Assembly (NCBI GenBank): GCA_001643675.2
Contig: LSRY02000022.1
Coordinates: 961,001 to 1,025,000 of the forward strand
DNA length: 64,000 nucleotides
Reading direction: 5' to 3'
Origin: Monocercomonoides exilis
Taxonomy: Eukaryota > Preaxostyla > Oxymonadida > Polymastigidae
Shown here: in pieces, positions 35,070 to 48,191 of the stretch
Numbering within the stretch: position 1 is the first letter of the stretch
Layout: the number at the start of each line of letters is the position of its first letter
Position numbers and translations under genes: made by a program
The notes under the pieces: generated by a model
The model's input: the letters and a program-made list of their open reading frames with translations, nothing else
Told to the model about the DNA's origin: nothing
Database searches by the model: none

Positions 35070-35862
35070 TATAAGAATGTGTTCATTTACTTTTTGAATT
35101 GACTTCAATAATAAAATTGACAATTAAAAGGAATGAATTATTTTGAATGAAAAAACTTCATTTTTGAAATATTCATAAACAAAAAGTGCTGACGAGATAA
35201 AAATAAATAATTTTTTTTCACAGAAACACAAGTAATTCATTCCTCAGATCAAAAGAATTATCATTTCGAAATTGATTTATTATTTATCGAAATTGAATTA
35301 ATAAATTATGAAATCGAATTATTTATTTTCGATTTCGAATAATTTTTTTTCGAGGAGTATTATTTTTGGTGGACAGTGGGTGCTTTACTCGATCCAAGTG
35401 CAAAACCCGATCCTAAACAAAGAATAATAAGCAGTATTTTCAAAATGAATAAAGAATTTCAATTGGATATACCAAACTGTGCTCACTGTTTTATTGTAAA
35501 GAAACTATTTGTCCATTAACGATGAGCTTGAATGTCAAAAACGATTCATTAACTGATAATCAAAAACTTATGAAAGTTTTATATTTCAATACAAAAAGCA
35601 ATAAAAAGTGTTTGTGTTTTTTTGTGTATTTTAAATTTGTTATCAAGAACATTAATCCGAGACATTTGCTTTTTTTTTTGACTTTCCTTGCTTCTCAAAA
35701 GCTGATATTATTTGTTGATCAAATCCATAATGAATAATAAATAGCATGGAATAAACTCCTTTACAGTTGCATAGAGAACTTTCAGCAAACAAATACCAAG
35801 CTTTTGAGTCACAAATTAATAAAATATTTGCTATTAAACAAAATTTTCATGATAAATGGTGA

Positions 35863-37603
35863 ACTGCAGTTGAAGAAAAAGTTTTATCAAAATGTACTTG
35901 GTTTCGAGCAAAAAAGGCAGAAAAGGAAGGTAGAGAAATCGGACGCGATGGACACCCTTTTTTAATTACAGATAATCTGCTGGAAACAATTGAGAATCAA
36001 GTGTTGGCTCTTTTGTCGGAGCAATCCACTGTTCGTGTCAGAGATATTCAATCGATGGTGTGTGATTGTTTTGTTATTTCTTTTCGAATCTATAATCGCA
36101 TTTTAGTGTGTTGATTTGCTTGAAAAAAGTTCAGATGCTGGTCAGGAGCCAAAAAAAATCAACAAAAAGTTTGCCTTCAAACTGCTTGAAAGGAGTTGCG
36201 TTCTTCATGCTGCTGTTTCCAGACAAATGGAAATAAAGAAAATTGAAGCACAATCATTAGACAAAGTGAGAACTTGGTTCACTGAATTATCATCTCTCAT
36301 TTCGGCGCACAATATCAGTTGTTCTGATATTTACAATTTTGATGAATCATCTTTGCCAATAGGTGAAACAACTTCAAAACTTGTTGTTTGCCTCAAAGGG
36401 CAAAATCCACCTGCTCCTCCATCACCTCCAATAGTGACTAATTCAACTTTGTGCATGTGCATTTGTACTGATGGTTCATCATTACCCAGCTATCTTCTTT
36501 GGCCTTCGAAAGATCTTCCTTCAGAATTTTCTTCTCTTTCCTATTTCAACATCCACTTCATTTCAGCTTCTTCTGGATGGATTACAAAAGATATATTTAA
36601 ATCCATCATGTTGAATAACTGGTTTCCTATAATCATCAATAAATCAAAACCATCTCCAACACACAAAGCTCTTCTGCTAATGGACAACCACCGAAAACAT
36701 TTCGATGAGGACGTATCAAACATTGCATAAGAAAAAGGAATTCTTCTCAAATTCTTCCCTCCAAACATGACGCATCTTCCACAACCGTGCGATTCGTGCG
36801 TGTTTTATCAGATGAAAAATACTCTTTACAACAAGTTTTGTACACCTAACCCGTTTTCAATGAGCCGCAACAGATCTTCATTAGCATAAGCACTTCCTGA
36901 TGCAGTTGCAGCTGCATCAGTTCCATCAACCATTCGATCCTCTTTCATCAAAACTTGTATTTGGTCTGTGATGGCAGCTCATGTGTTGGAAAGAATAGCA
37001 GGATCTCCCCAGACAGATTGCAACACAGAATCTTCGTCGTGTTAAACAACTTCTCAATGGAAAGAAAAACTTTTTGGAAAATTTTCTCCGAAAAAGGAAA
37101 CGCGAAAAAATGAAAATCAACAAGAAATAAATTACGAGTCTTCCATAAAAGAGCAATCTTCATCCATCGATACATCTTCTTCATCTTCTCAGCCGCAAGC
37201 AAATATGAAAAATTTGGACGGACATTCTGAAAATAAAATATCAACAAACAAAAAATCGCTTGATGAATTAGAGGATCAAATAAAGGATACGTTGAATCAT
37301 TTGCATTATCTTCAAGAGCAATTAGAACAAGCAAAAATTACAAAAAACATGGCAAAAGATAAAAAACGTTCACCAAAGCATTCCAGAAAAGAATATTTGA
37401 ACCTGACAGAAGAAAACGAACAGAAACAGCTTAGAAAAAAGTTTGCAAGGAGCAGAGAAAAGATCCGCATTCGCAATGATGATAACGAAGGCACTCTCAA
37501 AAAAGCTCAAAAAGTTAAAGAAGAATAATTCTTGAAGCCTCCGAGAGTGCTTTCACCTTTTTGTTGCAAGAAAGAAAAAAAAAATCAGAGAAAAATATTA
37601 TGA
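35863..37603 (+). CDS. DDE transposase of transposon C, at least two exons
   Basis: The visible exons are 35863-36057 and 36107-37603 (49-nt intron, donor GTGTGT, acceptor TTTTAG). The domain is pogo/Tc1-like: first Asp in YNFDESSLPIG, second in LLLMDNHRKH, third in HLPQPCDSCVF. Four TAA codons at 36728, 36887, 37043 and 37526 are in frame, the first directly inside the DDE domain (NIA-TAA-EKGILLKFFPPN). The frame then runs to TGA at 37601. The tail has a coiled coil (LDELEDQIKDTLNHLHYLQE) and is Lys-rich. Upstream of 35863 coding-like sequence continues to about 35767 but across an in-frame TGA at 35860, so the 5' end is unresolved. Confidence 0.78.
36058..36106 (+). other. intron in transposase C
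   Basis: 49 nt, donor GTGTGT, T-rich, acceptor ATTTTAG, phase 0. It joins RVRDIQSM to CVDLLEKSS. Confidence 0.65.
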
Positions 37604-38207
37604 AAAATTGAAATTTTCGAAATAACATTTTCGAAAAACGTTCATAACAATTTTCTCATAATGAGACTTACTTTTGAAAAGCTTTTCTTTTCTCTTTTTT
37701 CTTTCATTCCAACTTTTCAAAGCAAGCAAAAGAAACAGAAAGAACAATAAAGGAATCTTTAACAAGTTTTTATTCAAAAAATTGAATTTCAAAAGGAAAT
37801 TGCATCGGATTGGTAAATTTTGTATAATTTGATTGAAGACTTTTGAGATGCCATGAGTGTCAAGTTTTGCATGGAAAAGTCATTTTGCAAGAAATCAAGC
37901 CAATCAATACCAAAAAAATGAAAGTTTCAGTCATACGAGTGATTCAGAAACGTTATAAAAAAGGATCGGGTTTTGCACTCGGATCGGGTAAAGCACCCAC
38001 TGAATATTTGAACAAATGAAAAAAACCTTCATTAATTGACATATTTATTTTTTGACGAAAAATTTAGATGTGCATCTTTAAAAAAATACAATAACCATTT
38101 TTTCACACCTCGTAAAATTTTATTTTTTGAAAAACATACCAATTTCATAAAAAATTATTCTTTTGAAAAATATAAAGGGTTATGATCAAAAAAGAAAACT
38201 GAACTGA

Positions 38208-40086
38208 ATGTCAACGAACACGCAAACAGTGAAATTTTGCACTTTCAAGGAGGGGAACATTTCATTAAATCTGAATATTAATGATTGGATGAAAGGAGTT
38301 TTGCGAGGGCTTGCGGACAAATACGATGTTGATGCGCGTGATTTGTATTTCACTCAAAAGCAAAAGATTGTTTCTGACGATGCGACAGTTCGAGATGTTC
38401 TTAGAGTATGAATCAATTTTTTTGTTTTCAACTTCTCTTTCTTGTCATTCTTTTCGTTATTAACAGAATACTGGAGAAACAATTTATTTAGTGAAGCGAA
38501 GATCTTCAGCTGGAGCGGCGGGCACAGCCACTGAAAATGAAGAGCTCTTGCCAAGGGTTGAAGAAAATATTTCGCCAGAGCTGCGCAGCTCAAAGCAGTT
38601 TGCTGTTCGCGTGACTGTTTGCAACAACGAAATGAAAGGAAAAGTGGTTGTGGTGGAAAATGTGAGGCCAGGTACAACGATTGACGAGTTTGCTGAAAGA
38701 GCATTAGAGGCCTTGAATATTCCTGTTGGATGGATTTCAATTGTTTCAGAAACGGGCACGAAGTGTTCAGGAATATGGAGAAGAGGGCGTTTCGAACGAT
38801 GGAAAAATTCAGAAGAAAAATATGTATCAAAGCTGACGTACTGCGGGCAAAGTGGATTGTGCTGCCTCGTTTATCAGTTGATTACAGCTAATTACTTGTC
38901 GGAACAGGCTTCTTCATCGACGCCTTCCTCATCCGCTCCATCCTCCAGCTCAAACTCATCAAATGTCGGAACAGAGGCTGCTGAGCAAAATGGATCTCAA
39001 ACGCTTACGCTGCAGATCGATTATGGCCAAGGAAATAAACTGTTCATTGAAGCAGAAAAGGAGATGTTTGTGGAAGAGCTGAAGAAGATATTGGAACCGG
39101 AAGTGGGAATTTGTGCAGATAAGATGACGCTCGTTGGGGGAGGGACGAAAATGGACAATGATAGGAAGATTTCTTCATTCGGACTTAAAGAGGAAGATAG
39201 GCTTTGTGCACATGAAGAAAGAGAAGAAACGTTTCAAATTAGCATCATAGGTCTTTCAGAAAAATCACTTCAAATGGATGTTAATTCAGAGATGACCATT
39301 GAAGAGTTGAAAGAAAGGATATACGAACATTATAGCACGCACCCAAATGAACAGAGGCTGATTTTTGCTGGAAAGCAGTTGGAGGATTACCGTACACTAT
39401 CTTCCTATAAAATTCAATATGGTTCAATTATCCATCTTGTTTTGAGGTTACGCGGAGGAGGGAGCTGTCCATCGCATGCATTTGTGGATGTGACGAACAC
39501 GGATGCATTGGTGGAGAGGTCGTTCAGCAACACAGCTCCACCGTGGCGTATTGTGGGAAGTGGTATTAACATCGAAGGAATATGCGAGAATGAGGGATGT
39601 CCTGCATTCAAGAAACAGGTAATCTGCCGATGGGGAATGAAGACATTTGATTTGCATGGGAGCAAGCCGTTCTGTCCGTGCTGCCTGAAGCAGATTGTGC
39701 CTCTGAAGCCGGGATTCTACGATTGCAGATGGCGGATTTCATCTGTGAAAGAGGATGGGACAAGGATGCAAATGCCATGGAAGAAGGCGGGGAATGAAAA
39801 GTATACGACATACGACGAGAAGGAAGCCGGAACAGCAAAGTTTCTTTTGCTGCAGATTGAGGCATTCCCCAGAGGGAGAGTTGTGAAGCATCCAACACTG
39901 CCATATGATGTGGCTGTGCCGGAGGTGTGTGGAATTTGCCACAAAGAACAGGACGAATACTCGGTTCAAATATACAAATGTGGACACTCATTCCATCGCA
40001 ACTGCGGGAGTGACTGGGAAGAGACTGTTGGAGAGTGCCCAATTTGCCAGATGAAAATGAAGGATCAGCCAGCTCTATCTGCCTGA
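38208..40086 (+). CDS. protein with ubiquitin-like repeats and C-terminal RING-H2 finger (probable E3 ubiquitin ligase)
   Basis: Exons 38208-38405 and 38467-40086, with a 61-nt intron (donor GTATGA, acceptor TTAACAG), TGA stop, 605 residues. The N-terminal part holds up to four ubiquitin-like folds; the clearest is the fourth, with [32 protein letters not shown] and the end LRLRGG, as in ubiquitin itself. A Cys-rich middle region (CENEGCPAF, then CPCCLKQ) may bind zinc. The C-terminus is a RING-H2: [28 protein letters not shown] proteins recruit E2 enzymes, so ubiquitin transfer is the likely activity; substrates are unknown. The intact LRLRGG followed by more protein could be cleaved by a deubiquitinase. 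Exon 1 encodes most of the first Ubl. Confidence 0.85.
38406..38466 (+). other. intron in the Ubl/RING gene
   Basis: 61 nt, donor GTATGA, acceptor TTAACAG, phase 0. It joins TVRDVLR to [12 protein letters not shown], completing the first ubiquitin-like fold. Confidence 0.8.
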
Positions 40087-41652
40087 TTCGATATCTGAGA
40101 ATAAATCATGAAAGATTCAAAATTTTGATAAATTGAATTTTTTTTTTTCTTTTTCCTGGATGGAAAGCATTCAAACATTGTGGTTATTACTATTTATTAC
40201 TGAATGCTTGCTTTGTTTTGTTGATTTTAATATAATTTTATTAAATTTGGTTTTGTTAAAGTTCAGATTGATTTGATTTGATTTGATTGAGAGAGAAAAT
40301 GGTTGTTTCGCTTCTTTCTCTTTCAATAATAGAGAAGGATAAAGAAATAAAAGATTTCTCGATAAATAAAATGCTTGCGATTTTATTTTTAATTTTTTTA
40401 ATTTTTTTGTGAGGTTTTATTGGATGATTTTCTGTTTTGTTTTCTGTTGTGTTATTTTTTATAAATCTATTGCGAATTTTTTATTAACATTTGCTCACTT
40501 GAAGAACTGATAAGAATGGAAGAGGAGCTTGTTTCTTTTGAGAGAAATCGATAATGCTGAAAACTTCCAAAAAAGTTATGAGCAATGATTTGAAAAGCAA
40601 TCATTTGCGAAGCAAAGCAAGTGCAAACATTCTGGAGAGCAAAAATTATCGAATCGAAGTGACTGAAAAGAATGATTAATAAGTTTTGTCTGCGCAAGTC
40701 TAATTTTTCTTTTGAAAAGTCGACTTTGCCATCTTCTCATTCAACAAAATTGAAGAAAGATTCAAAAAAATTAAACAAAGGCAAGTCATTGATGAAAGAA
40801 GTTATTTCGATATCAAAGAATATTTGTTCGAGAAGAACGAAAAAATGAACTAGCTTTAATTGTGGATAAAGAGGAATGGAAAACAGAAATAAAAGTTGAA
40901 CTCAACATGCTCATTTTATGGAGCAAGTGGTTGATTTGGACAGAGGAAGGGAAGAAAAAACAAATGGTTTTTTCATTTTCATTTTCTTTATCCTTTTACT
41001 TTCCTTTCAATTTTTTTTTTTTTTTTTTTTCGTATAATATTTTTGTTTTTGTTCTGAAAAAAAAATCAATTGATTCATGTGATTTTCTGACTTTTTATGT
41101 GTATATAAAATTGTTATATTAAAGTTGTTCGCTGATTTTTTTATAATGTGTGAGTTTTTTCAATAAAAAATTGATCTTGATAAAACCATAAACTTATGCC
41201 TTTTTGAATAGAATGAAAAAATTCTCAAAAAAGAAAGACAATTTCGCATACACACGAATATGCAGAGTTTTGCATTGTTTTTTTCATTTCATTTTTTAAT
41301 TTTGCCTTTATGATATGTTTGTGTCACAAATGAAAATGTTTCACAATTAATCTATCCACATCTAAAAAATATGAACATTGTTCTTCTTTTATAAAATTTG
41401 TTATTTACTCAAATTTATGTGTGTAATCAGGACAGTGAAATTGTATCAGTTAAAAATGAATGTAAGCTTTTTAATAACTGTTTTTTAAAAAATCAATGAA
41501 ATACCATCTTTGAATAATATTTTAAAGATACTGAAAAGTTAAAGGAGATTTGTAAAAAATTTCAGTGTGAATACTATTTTTTTGATTAGTTTTTTTTTGA
41601 AAGAATATCTTTTCTTTTCTTTTTTTATTAATTCAGTTCGCGCTCACCAAAG
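40087..41652. other. AT-rich intergenic stretch
   Basis: No supported gene. Contains poly-T near 41010-41028 and short shadow ORFs only. A three-fold TGATTTGATT repeat lies near 40268-40290. Confidence 0.5.
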
Positions 41653-43377
41653 ATGGATGATCTTCGAACGGATTCGAAAGTGGCCCTTGAACTATTGAAG
41701 AAGTTTTTTGGAAAAATGGAAACGGTCCCATCGGAAATACTGAATGATTTGTTGGAATATGGATCATGCATCTTCAAAATTGGAGACGATGATGTCATAA
41801 GAACATATGGAATAGTTCTTGAGATGCTTACAAATCCATTTTCGTATTCAAAGGAATTTCGCGAGCTTAAAGAAGTGGAGACAGAACAAAAAGCTGACAA
41901 TAATAAGAGACAAACGAATGGAAAAAAAAATATAGATTCAGAAAAGGTTGCTCAGTCTGATTTTCTGACATCACCCTTGCTCAAGCAAATTGCAAGTAAG
42001 CGCAGTTTAATTCCTGCTGTAGTAGAGCGCATTCACACTTCAGAAAACGACGAGACGCTTTCTGTTCTTTCGAGGTTTCTTCTGAATGTTGTGCAAATGA
42101 ATGACTCGAGCGAGGCAATCAGGCTGATTGGGCAGCATGTGCTGGATGGGCTGGACGACATCCTCATCCGATGTCAGAATGCAGATGGCCTTTCATATGC
42201 AATTGATGCTCTTTGCTTGATGGATCATGCTGTGAAGAAACACATTTCCCGCACGGGTTATAACTACGATGATGCATTTGACAGATACGGATTTCAAGGT
42301 GTGCTTATGGAAATCATTGTGGGAAATAGGAAAAGAGGAATTGTTAAGGAGGTGGAAGGCAAAAAGATGACTAGATACAATCTTCACAATATTTTGGAAA
42401 ATGCTGAAATTGAAAAAGAAGAAAAAGAGGATGTTGAAGACAATGAAGAAGAAAACAAAGAAACAAAATTGAAAGCAAAAAAGCCAAAAAAAAGAACAAA
42501 AAGTGCAGAAAGAACAGGAAATAATTCGAAAACACGAATTGGAAAAGCAGAAAAGAAGCTTCCTGCCAAACAAGAAAGCAGCACGAAGCGCAAACGACAA
42601 GCAAAGAAGGATGAGAAAAAGAAACAAAACGAGTTGACCGAAGCAAATTCTGCAACTGCATCGAATGCATCATCTTCTTTCAATCTATCCGAAACTTCTT
42701 TGACTGATTTTGTTCCTCGAAACACAGAAATTATTCCGATTTCTGTGAGACTGGAAGCCCTGCTGGCTGCAAATGAATTGGGATGTCCAGCGATTTCGGA
42801 ATGGCAAGTGGATAACATGTTTTATGTTCTTGCAGACAGTTTGGAGCTGGATGATGGGGAGGAAGAAGAATATGAGAGAATAAAGCAGAAGGAGTTGGTT
42901 GCAACAGAAGAGGATGAAGGAAAGACAGAAGAAAAAGAAGATGGCGGGCTATTTCTCAAATATGCAAAAGTGGACTTCACAGAATGCGATTACCAGAATA
43001 AATATCAGCAAATAAGAAAGGCCCTAATTGCCATGATTGAGTTCTTGATGGTCAGTTGTTTGCGCTTGTACAGTTTTCATTCTATTTTTGTAATTTTTAA
43101 TTCAATGCAATTTCTATATTTTCTCTTTTGCTCTTTATGATTTCCTTTCTTGATCGTTATTTTCAAAATTGGCTTGCATTTGTGGAACATCTTCATTCGT
43201 ACTGGGAATTTGTAAAACTGTTGCATTTTTGTGGATCTTCCGTTGATTGCTCCAATAATCATAAATGTTTGATTGCCACGTATTCAGTGCGGCATTACGA
43301 AAAGCCTTTGCCAGAGTCGATTGTTATGAAAGCTTCTGCAGCATTAATACGACTGATAAAGTATGCTTTTTCGAATC

Positions 43378-43445
<68 letters not shown>

Positions 43446-45135
43446 TTTCGATGCAATTTTTATTTATCTTCTGACAAACAAACAATAATTGATTCGCGAT
43501 TGCATTTTATTGGAACATTTAATCTCCTTTTGTTTTGGAAACTGAATTCTTCACAAACTTACATGTAAATGCATTTGTCGAATGGATTATTCACAATATG
43601 TTTGCTTTCCAACTCGATGTTTCTGGAAAATATTTTGTATTTTTTTCAGATTTCCACATCGAGCATTCGAACATAATGGATGGGTCTGCATATCTGAGTT
43701 GTTGAAGCATTCGGGCACTTTGTGCGAGAATTTGATTCCAATGCTTGGAAGCGAGCTGGAAGCAGAACTGGACTTCATTGAGCAGGAAATGAAAGATACC
43801 ATCGAAAAAGATGCAGAGAAAAGAGAAAAGGAATATGAAAGATTCTTTGATCCAAAGAGAGGTTGCAATATCCCTGATCAATTAACCGCGATTCTGCGCT
43901 ATACGAAACCTCGCCTTTGTGATTATGTCAGCTGGGTTGAGTTTGAACATGCCTGCGAAAAGTACAACGAATTGGGTTATTTCGACAACTTTGATTTCAC
44001 ATCGAGCATATCCAGTTTATCTGATGTGAATGTGATTCAAATCATGTTCAATGTCGAATTTTTCATTTTCACTCCATACAAATTCCACAAGTCTATTTCG
44101 TCACAGCGCTTCCATTACATTTGCTCGTGTTTGGCCATTATTACTCTGAGCAAACCAGGCTTAGCCGACAAAATTGTTCTTTGCAGCATATTCCCACGGC
44201 TGATGGAGAAGATTGAAGCCCCGTTTCCGCTTGATGCTCCGATAACAATTGCAGACATGCGAAGTAACGTTCTCGTTCCCCAATCTCTCGAATCCGCTCA
44301 AATCAATGCTGAGTTTTTGGTGGTTGCAGTTTTAACATCTGTTGTGAAGGAACTGCCGTATGTCTTTGAGATTGGTTATGTCTCCCGGATGCTCAAGTGG
44401 ATGGCATCAAAAGGCGCTATGCAGAGAGAGATGTTTTGGATAGCAATCAAAGTACTCCGTGAAAAATGTACCGCGTTTTCTCTCTCTTCTCGGCTGAACA
44501 GACTTGAGATGATTGGACCGTTCAATACAGCTCTTGCAGAGAGGAATGCATTCATCGAAGAACATGCGGACAATCCGTGGGGTGCTCCTCATGTCCCCAC
44601 CTGGGACAATATTTCGCAGCTTGACGATGTTGTTTGCCTGCCTCCGGATCTCAGCAATGCAAACAGCTATCGATGTGCAAACACCATGATTGTCCCGTTT
44701 GTTAGCATGGACGAAGAAATAACTGAGGTTGAAAAGGGAGATGACACAGGGACACTCCTTCTTTGGCTTCTGGATGATGCGATTGAAGAGTCTGGAATAC
44801 GCGATGTGGTTGAGGCAGCAATGGCGCATGAGAATTTGCAATTGTTCTGGATGCTGCCGAGGGTTGCCCCGAAACTTAGCAAAAATCACTCAAATTTGAT
44901 GTATTTATGTTATAGCCACTCTTACAACGATCTTCCTAAACCATTTGCAGCTCCTTCTGATATTATTAGAAAGGGTATCAAGATTCAGAGTCAAATATCT
45001 TCCATTATTTCTCAATAGTCTGCATATTTGCATCCGGATGTTACTGAATTTACTGCTTTATTTTTTAAAGGATATATGGAATGTTGGAGGCATTTGAACA
45101 TATTTCTTCTTGCTAATCTGTAATTTGCGCTTTGA
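41653..45135 (+). CDS. HEAT-like helical protein with Lys-rich insert, three exons
   Basis: Exons 41653-43057, 43288-43360 and 43650-45135. Intron donors are GTTTGC and GTATGC, acceptors TATTCAG and TTTTTTCAG; intron 2 contains a long (CTTT)n. The joins read FLMVSLRHYEKPLPE and LIRLIKFPHRAFEHNGW. The N-terminus is helical (KKFFGKMETVPSEILNDLLE), followed by a Lys/Glu-rich region at about residues 255-330, more helices, and a C-terminal helical half. The frame meets TAG at 45016 and TAA at 45121 and ends at TGA 45133. The segment between (SAYLHPDVTEFTALFFKGYM) is coding in character and the sequence turns AT-rich right after the TGA, so I take TGA as the stop. No family is recognised; a scaffold role is a guess. 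Confidence 0.78.
43058..43287 (+). other. intron 1 of the HEAT-like gene
   Basis: 230 nt, donor GTTTGC, acceptor CGTATTCAG, phase 1. An alternative donor GTTGTT four bases upstream is also in phase. ORFs inside the intron do not continue. Confidence 0.6.
43361..43649 (+). other. intron 2 of the HEAT-like gene, with (CTTT)n microsatellite
   Basis: 289 nt, donor GTATGC, acceptor TTTTTTCAG, phase 2. A pure (CTTT)n tract spans about 43379-43446. Confidence 0.75.
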
Positions 45136-45416
45136 TAAATAATAATTTGAAAATACGAGTTTCAAAATAATCAAAAGAAAGTTTTTTTTTAGTTTTTTGA
45201 TAATTGTTATCGGTAATTTTTTTTCTTTTTGAAGTAATCCATTTATTTCTTTTTAAACATTATTTTTGTTAAAATACTTTTCACTAAAATGTTTCGATTC
45301 CATTTTAAAAAAAATTCTTTCCATACAAAAACAAAGAAAAAGGGAATGAGAATCATCAATCATACAAATGAAAATAATCAATCGGAAAAAAAAATTTTTT
45401 TTCACACAAATATATA

Positions 45417-46173
45417 TCACTTTTTTGGTTATGAAGACAAAGAGAAAGAAGAAGATGCAGATGATGGAGACGAGGAACATGAGGAAGAAAAGGAAGCAGT
45501 TGGAGAAGCAAAGGAAGTTGATGAATATGAGCCACTGGTCGATGAAGATGAAATCGACGTTGGAGAATCTGATCTGCCGGAAGAGGAAGAACAAGTACAA
45601 GACGGTGAAGAAGAGTCCATCTCTCCATTTCCACCCTCTCTGCTTGCCTCTTCTTCTTCTGTCTCCTTGCCATTCTCCTTTTCATTCTCCTTCTCCTTCT
45701 CCTTCTCTCTCCTGCCTCCTGGAAGCATCTCTCCCTTAACTGTGACCACCTGACGCACTAATGGCGACAGAGGAGCCAAAGAGCCCGAAAGCATAGGCAG
45801 CAAAGATGCTGATGATGAAGACGAATTCGTCGGCGAATATTTCTTCTGCAACAGTGTCGGAGAAAGCAGCACCGACGACCCGCTCACAGGAAACGCCTGC
45901 GAATAGCGTGTTGTCGAGTTCATGTACTCCGAATTTTGTGAGTGCAGCACAGATGCAGATGCAGATGCAGAAGCTGTTGCGATTGCTGAGACTGACGCCG
46001 ATGCTGATGCAGACACAGCCAAAGTAGCTGATGACGAAGAAGGCAACGACGCAGCAGAAGGAGACACCGATGAGACTGTCATCCCCTGTGCACATGCCAA
46101 TGCAGAGGCAGAGGCAGGGGCAGAGGCAGAGGCAGAGGCAGAGGCAGAGGCAGAGGCAGAGGCAGAGGCAGAG

Positions 46174-46205
<32 letters not shown>

Positions 46206-48100
46206 AGAGGCAGGGGCAGAGGCAGGGGCAGAGGCAGAGGCAGAGGCAGAGGCAGAGGCAGAGGCAGAGGCAGAGGCAGAGGCAGAGGCAGAGGCAGAGG
46301 CAGAGGCAGAGGCAGAGGCAGAGGCAGAGGCAGAGGCAGAGGCAGAGGCAGAAGCAGAGGTAGGTGCAGTTGCTGTTGCTGTTGCCGTTGTTGTGAATGT
46401 TGATGTGTGGGTGTGTGAAGAGGTGCGCGTGGGAGAGGAAGAGGAAGAGGAAGAGGAAGAGGAAGAGGAAGAGGAAGAGGAAGAGGAAGAGGAAGAGGAA
46501 GAGGAAGAGGAAGAGGAAGAGGAAGAGGAAGAGGAATAAGACGCAGCCACAAGAAGAGGAGAGAGAGGCGGTGCATGTGGCGGAAGGGGAGGTGGAGAAA
46601 ATGAAAGGGGTTGGTCAGCAAGCTCAGGAGTTTCCGAGCAGCCTGGCAAAGGATTGTCTGAAGCAGAAAGATGCGCATTCTGTTGTTGAAGCAACCGAAG
46701 TGGCAAAGAAGAGGAGGAAGAGGAGGAAGAATTAGACAACAATAGCGTTGCGCTTTTGACCAAACCAGGCCCATCCCCTTCGCGTCCGATGTCTGTCTCT
46801 GCTTTGGCTTCTGCATCTGTCTCTGCCCCTGTTTCTGCTGCTAGCGTGCTCACAAACTGTGGGTTGTCCTTCGGAAAAGGAGAGGGCGGAAGAGATTCCT
46901 TCTCAAACCGATGCTCGCTCGCAAACAGCTGCTCCGCAGGCACAATTATGCTCATCCGCTTTGCTTTGTTCCTGGGGGAACAAGATGACGCAGCCGTCTC
47001 AGTTCCATATGAACGCTCATCAGAGCAGTTGTGCCTGCGGTGCTCCCTGTTGACTCCCTCTGAATGATGATGATGACGATGATGGTTAGACGGCAATTGT
47101 GGCTGCTGCCGAGATTGTTGTTGAGATTGTTGCTGCAGCATTTGCTGGGACTTGTGGCACTGTTTGCTGCCTTGATTGCTGTGATAGCTGTGGTGTTGGT
47201 GATGATGGTGATGATGACGATGATGCAATTGATGTGGATGACAGTCTTGATGAGCGCGTGCATGTTCATTGCCTGTGTTCATTTTCGTCTTTGACTTCAA
47301 TTTCTCTTTCTGTGGTGATGGACCTGTTCCAGTTTCTGTTTCATGTCGCTGTTGCGTTGCTTTCAGAGCGCGTTGTTCGCATGAACAAGTCGAAGAAGAA
47401 GATGAAGATGATGAAGATGATGAAGATGATGAAGATGATGAAGATGATGATGATGATGAGGAGGAGGAGGAGAAGGCAAAGGGAGAAAGCAAGATTCCAT
47501 CACCTTCTTCATGACCCATCTCCTTTCCTTCCTCATCGCATTCTTCCCTTCCATCATCAACAACCTCATTGACAGCCTCATCATCCCTTTCATCTTCCTC
47601 TTCTCTTTCACATTCTCTTGCTCCCTCATCCAACTTGTTCCCGCACCCCTGATCAGGCATCGTCGTCTCCATCGTCGTCTCCATCGCCATTGGTATCGGA
47701 ATTGGCATCGGAATCGTTGCAGTCGTTGCCTTCTGCTCGTCCTGTCTCAGAGTATTCAGCGAATGTGTCACAGTCTGCTGCAGAGACTCCAACCGCGGGA
47801 TCGAAATCTGTGCCACGCTGTACGACTCCACAGGCCCAGATGCCCCGCCACTTTGCGCATCGCGCTCATGCAGCACAACTGCAGACTGCTCTTCCTCCGC
47901 CTTGCACCTCCCGCTCCTGCACTTGGCAGACCCCGGAAGCGTCGATTCCAACGAGGAATCGTCTGAACATGCAGCTGTGATCGAGGTGAGGGTGGTGGAT
48001 GTGTTGGTAACAGAAGTCGTGGTCGTGTTAATGTTGGCAGCATTGCTTGATGCTGCTGTGGATGTTGATGTGGAGGAAGCCAGAGAATGCTTGGAAGCAA

Positions 48101-48137
<37 letters not shown>

Positions 48138-48150
48138 GGAAAAAGAGGAA

Positions 48151-48191
<41 letters not shown>

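Larger units (their letters stand above)
35374..38002 (+). mobile_element. TIR DNA transposon C (pogo/Tc1-like)
   Basis: 2629 bp. Terminal inverted repeats of about 38 bp start CAGTGGGTGCTTTAC at the left and are matched as complement at the right (GTAAAGCACCCACTG), with four mismatches or so across the repeat. No clear TA duplication is seen at the present ends. The interior carries a spliced DDE transposase on the plus strand. Confidence 0.85.

Noticed and set aside
46031-46816. ORFs made of Arg-Gln or Leu-Pro repeats
   Set aside because: They are alternative frames of the GGCAGA hexamer array; the Ala-Ser frame is the one continuous with the rest of the gene.
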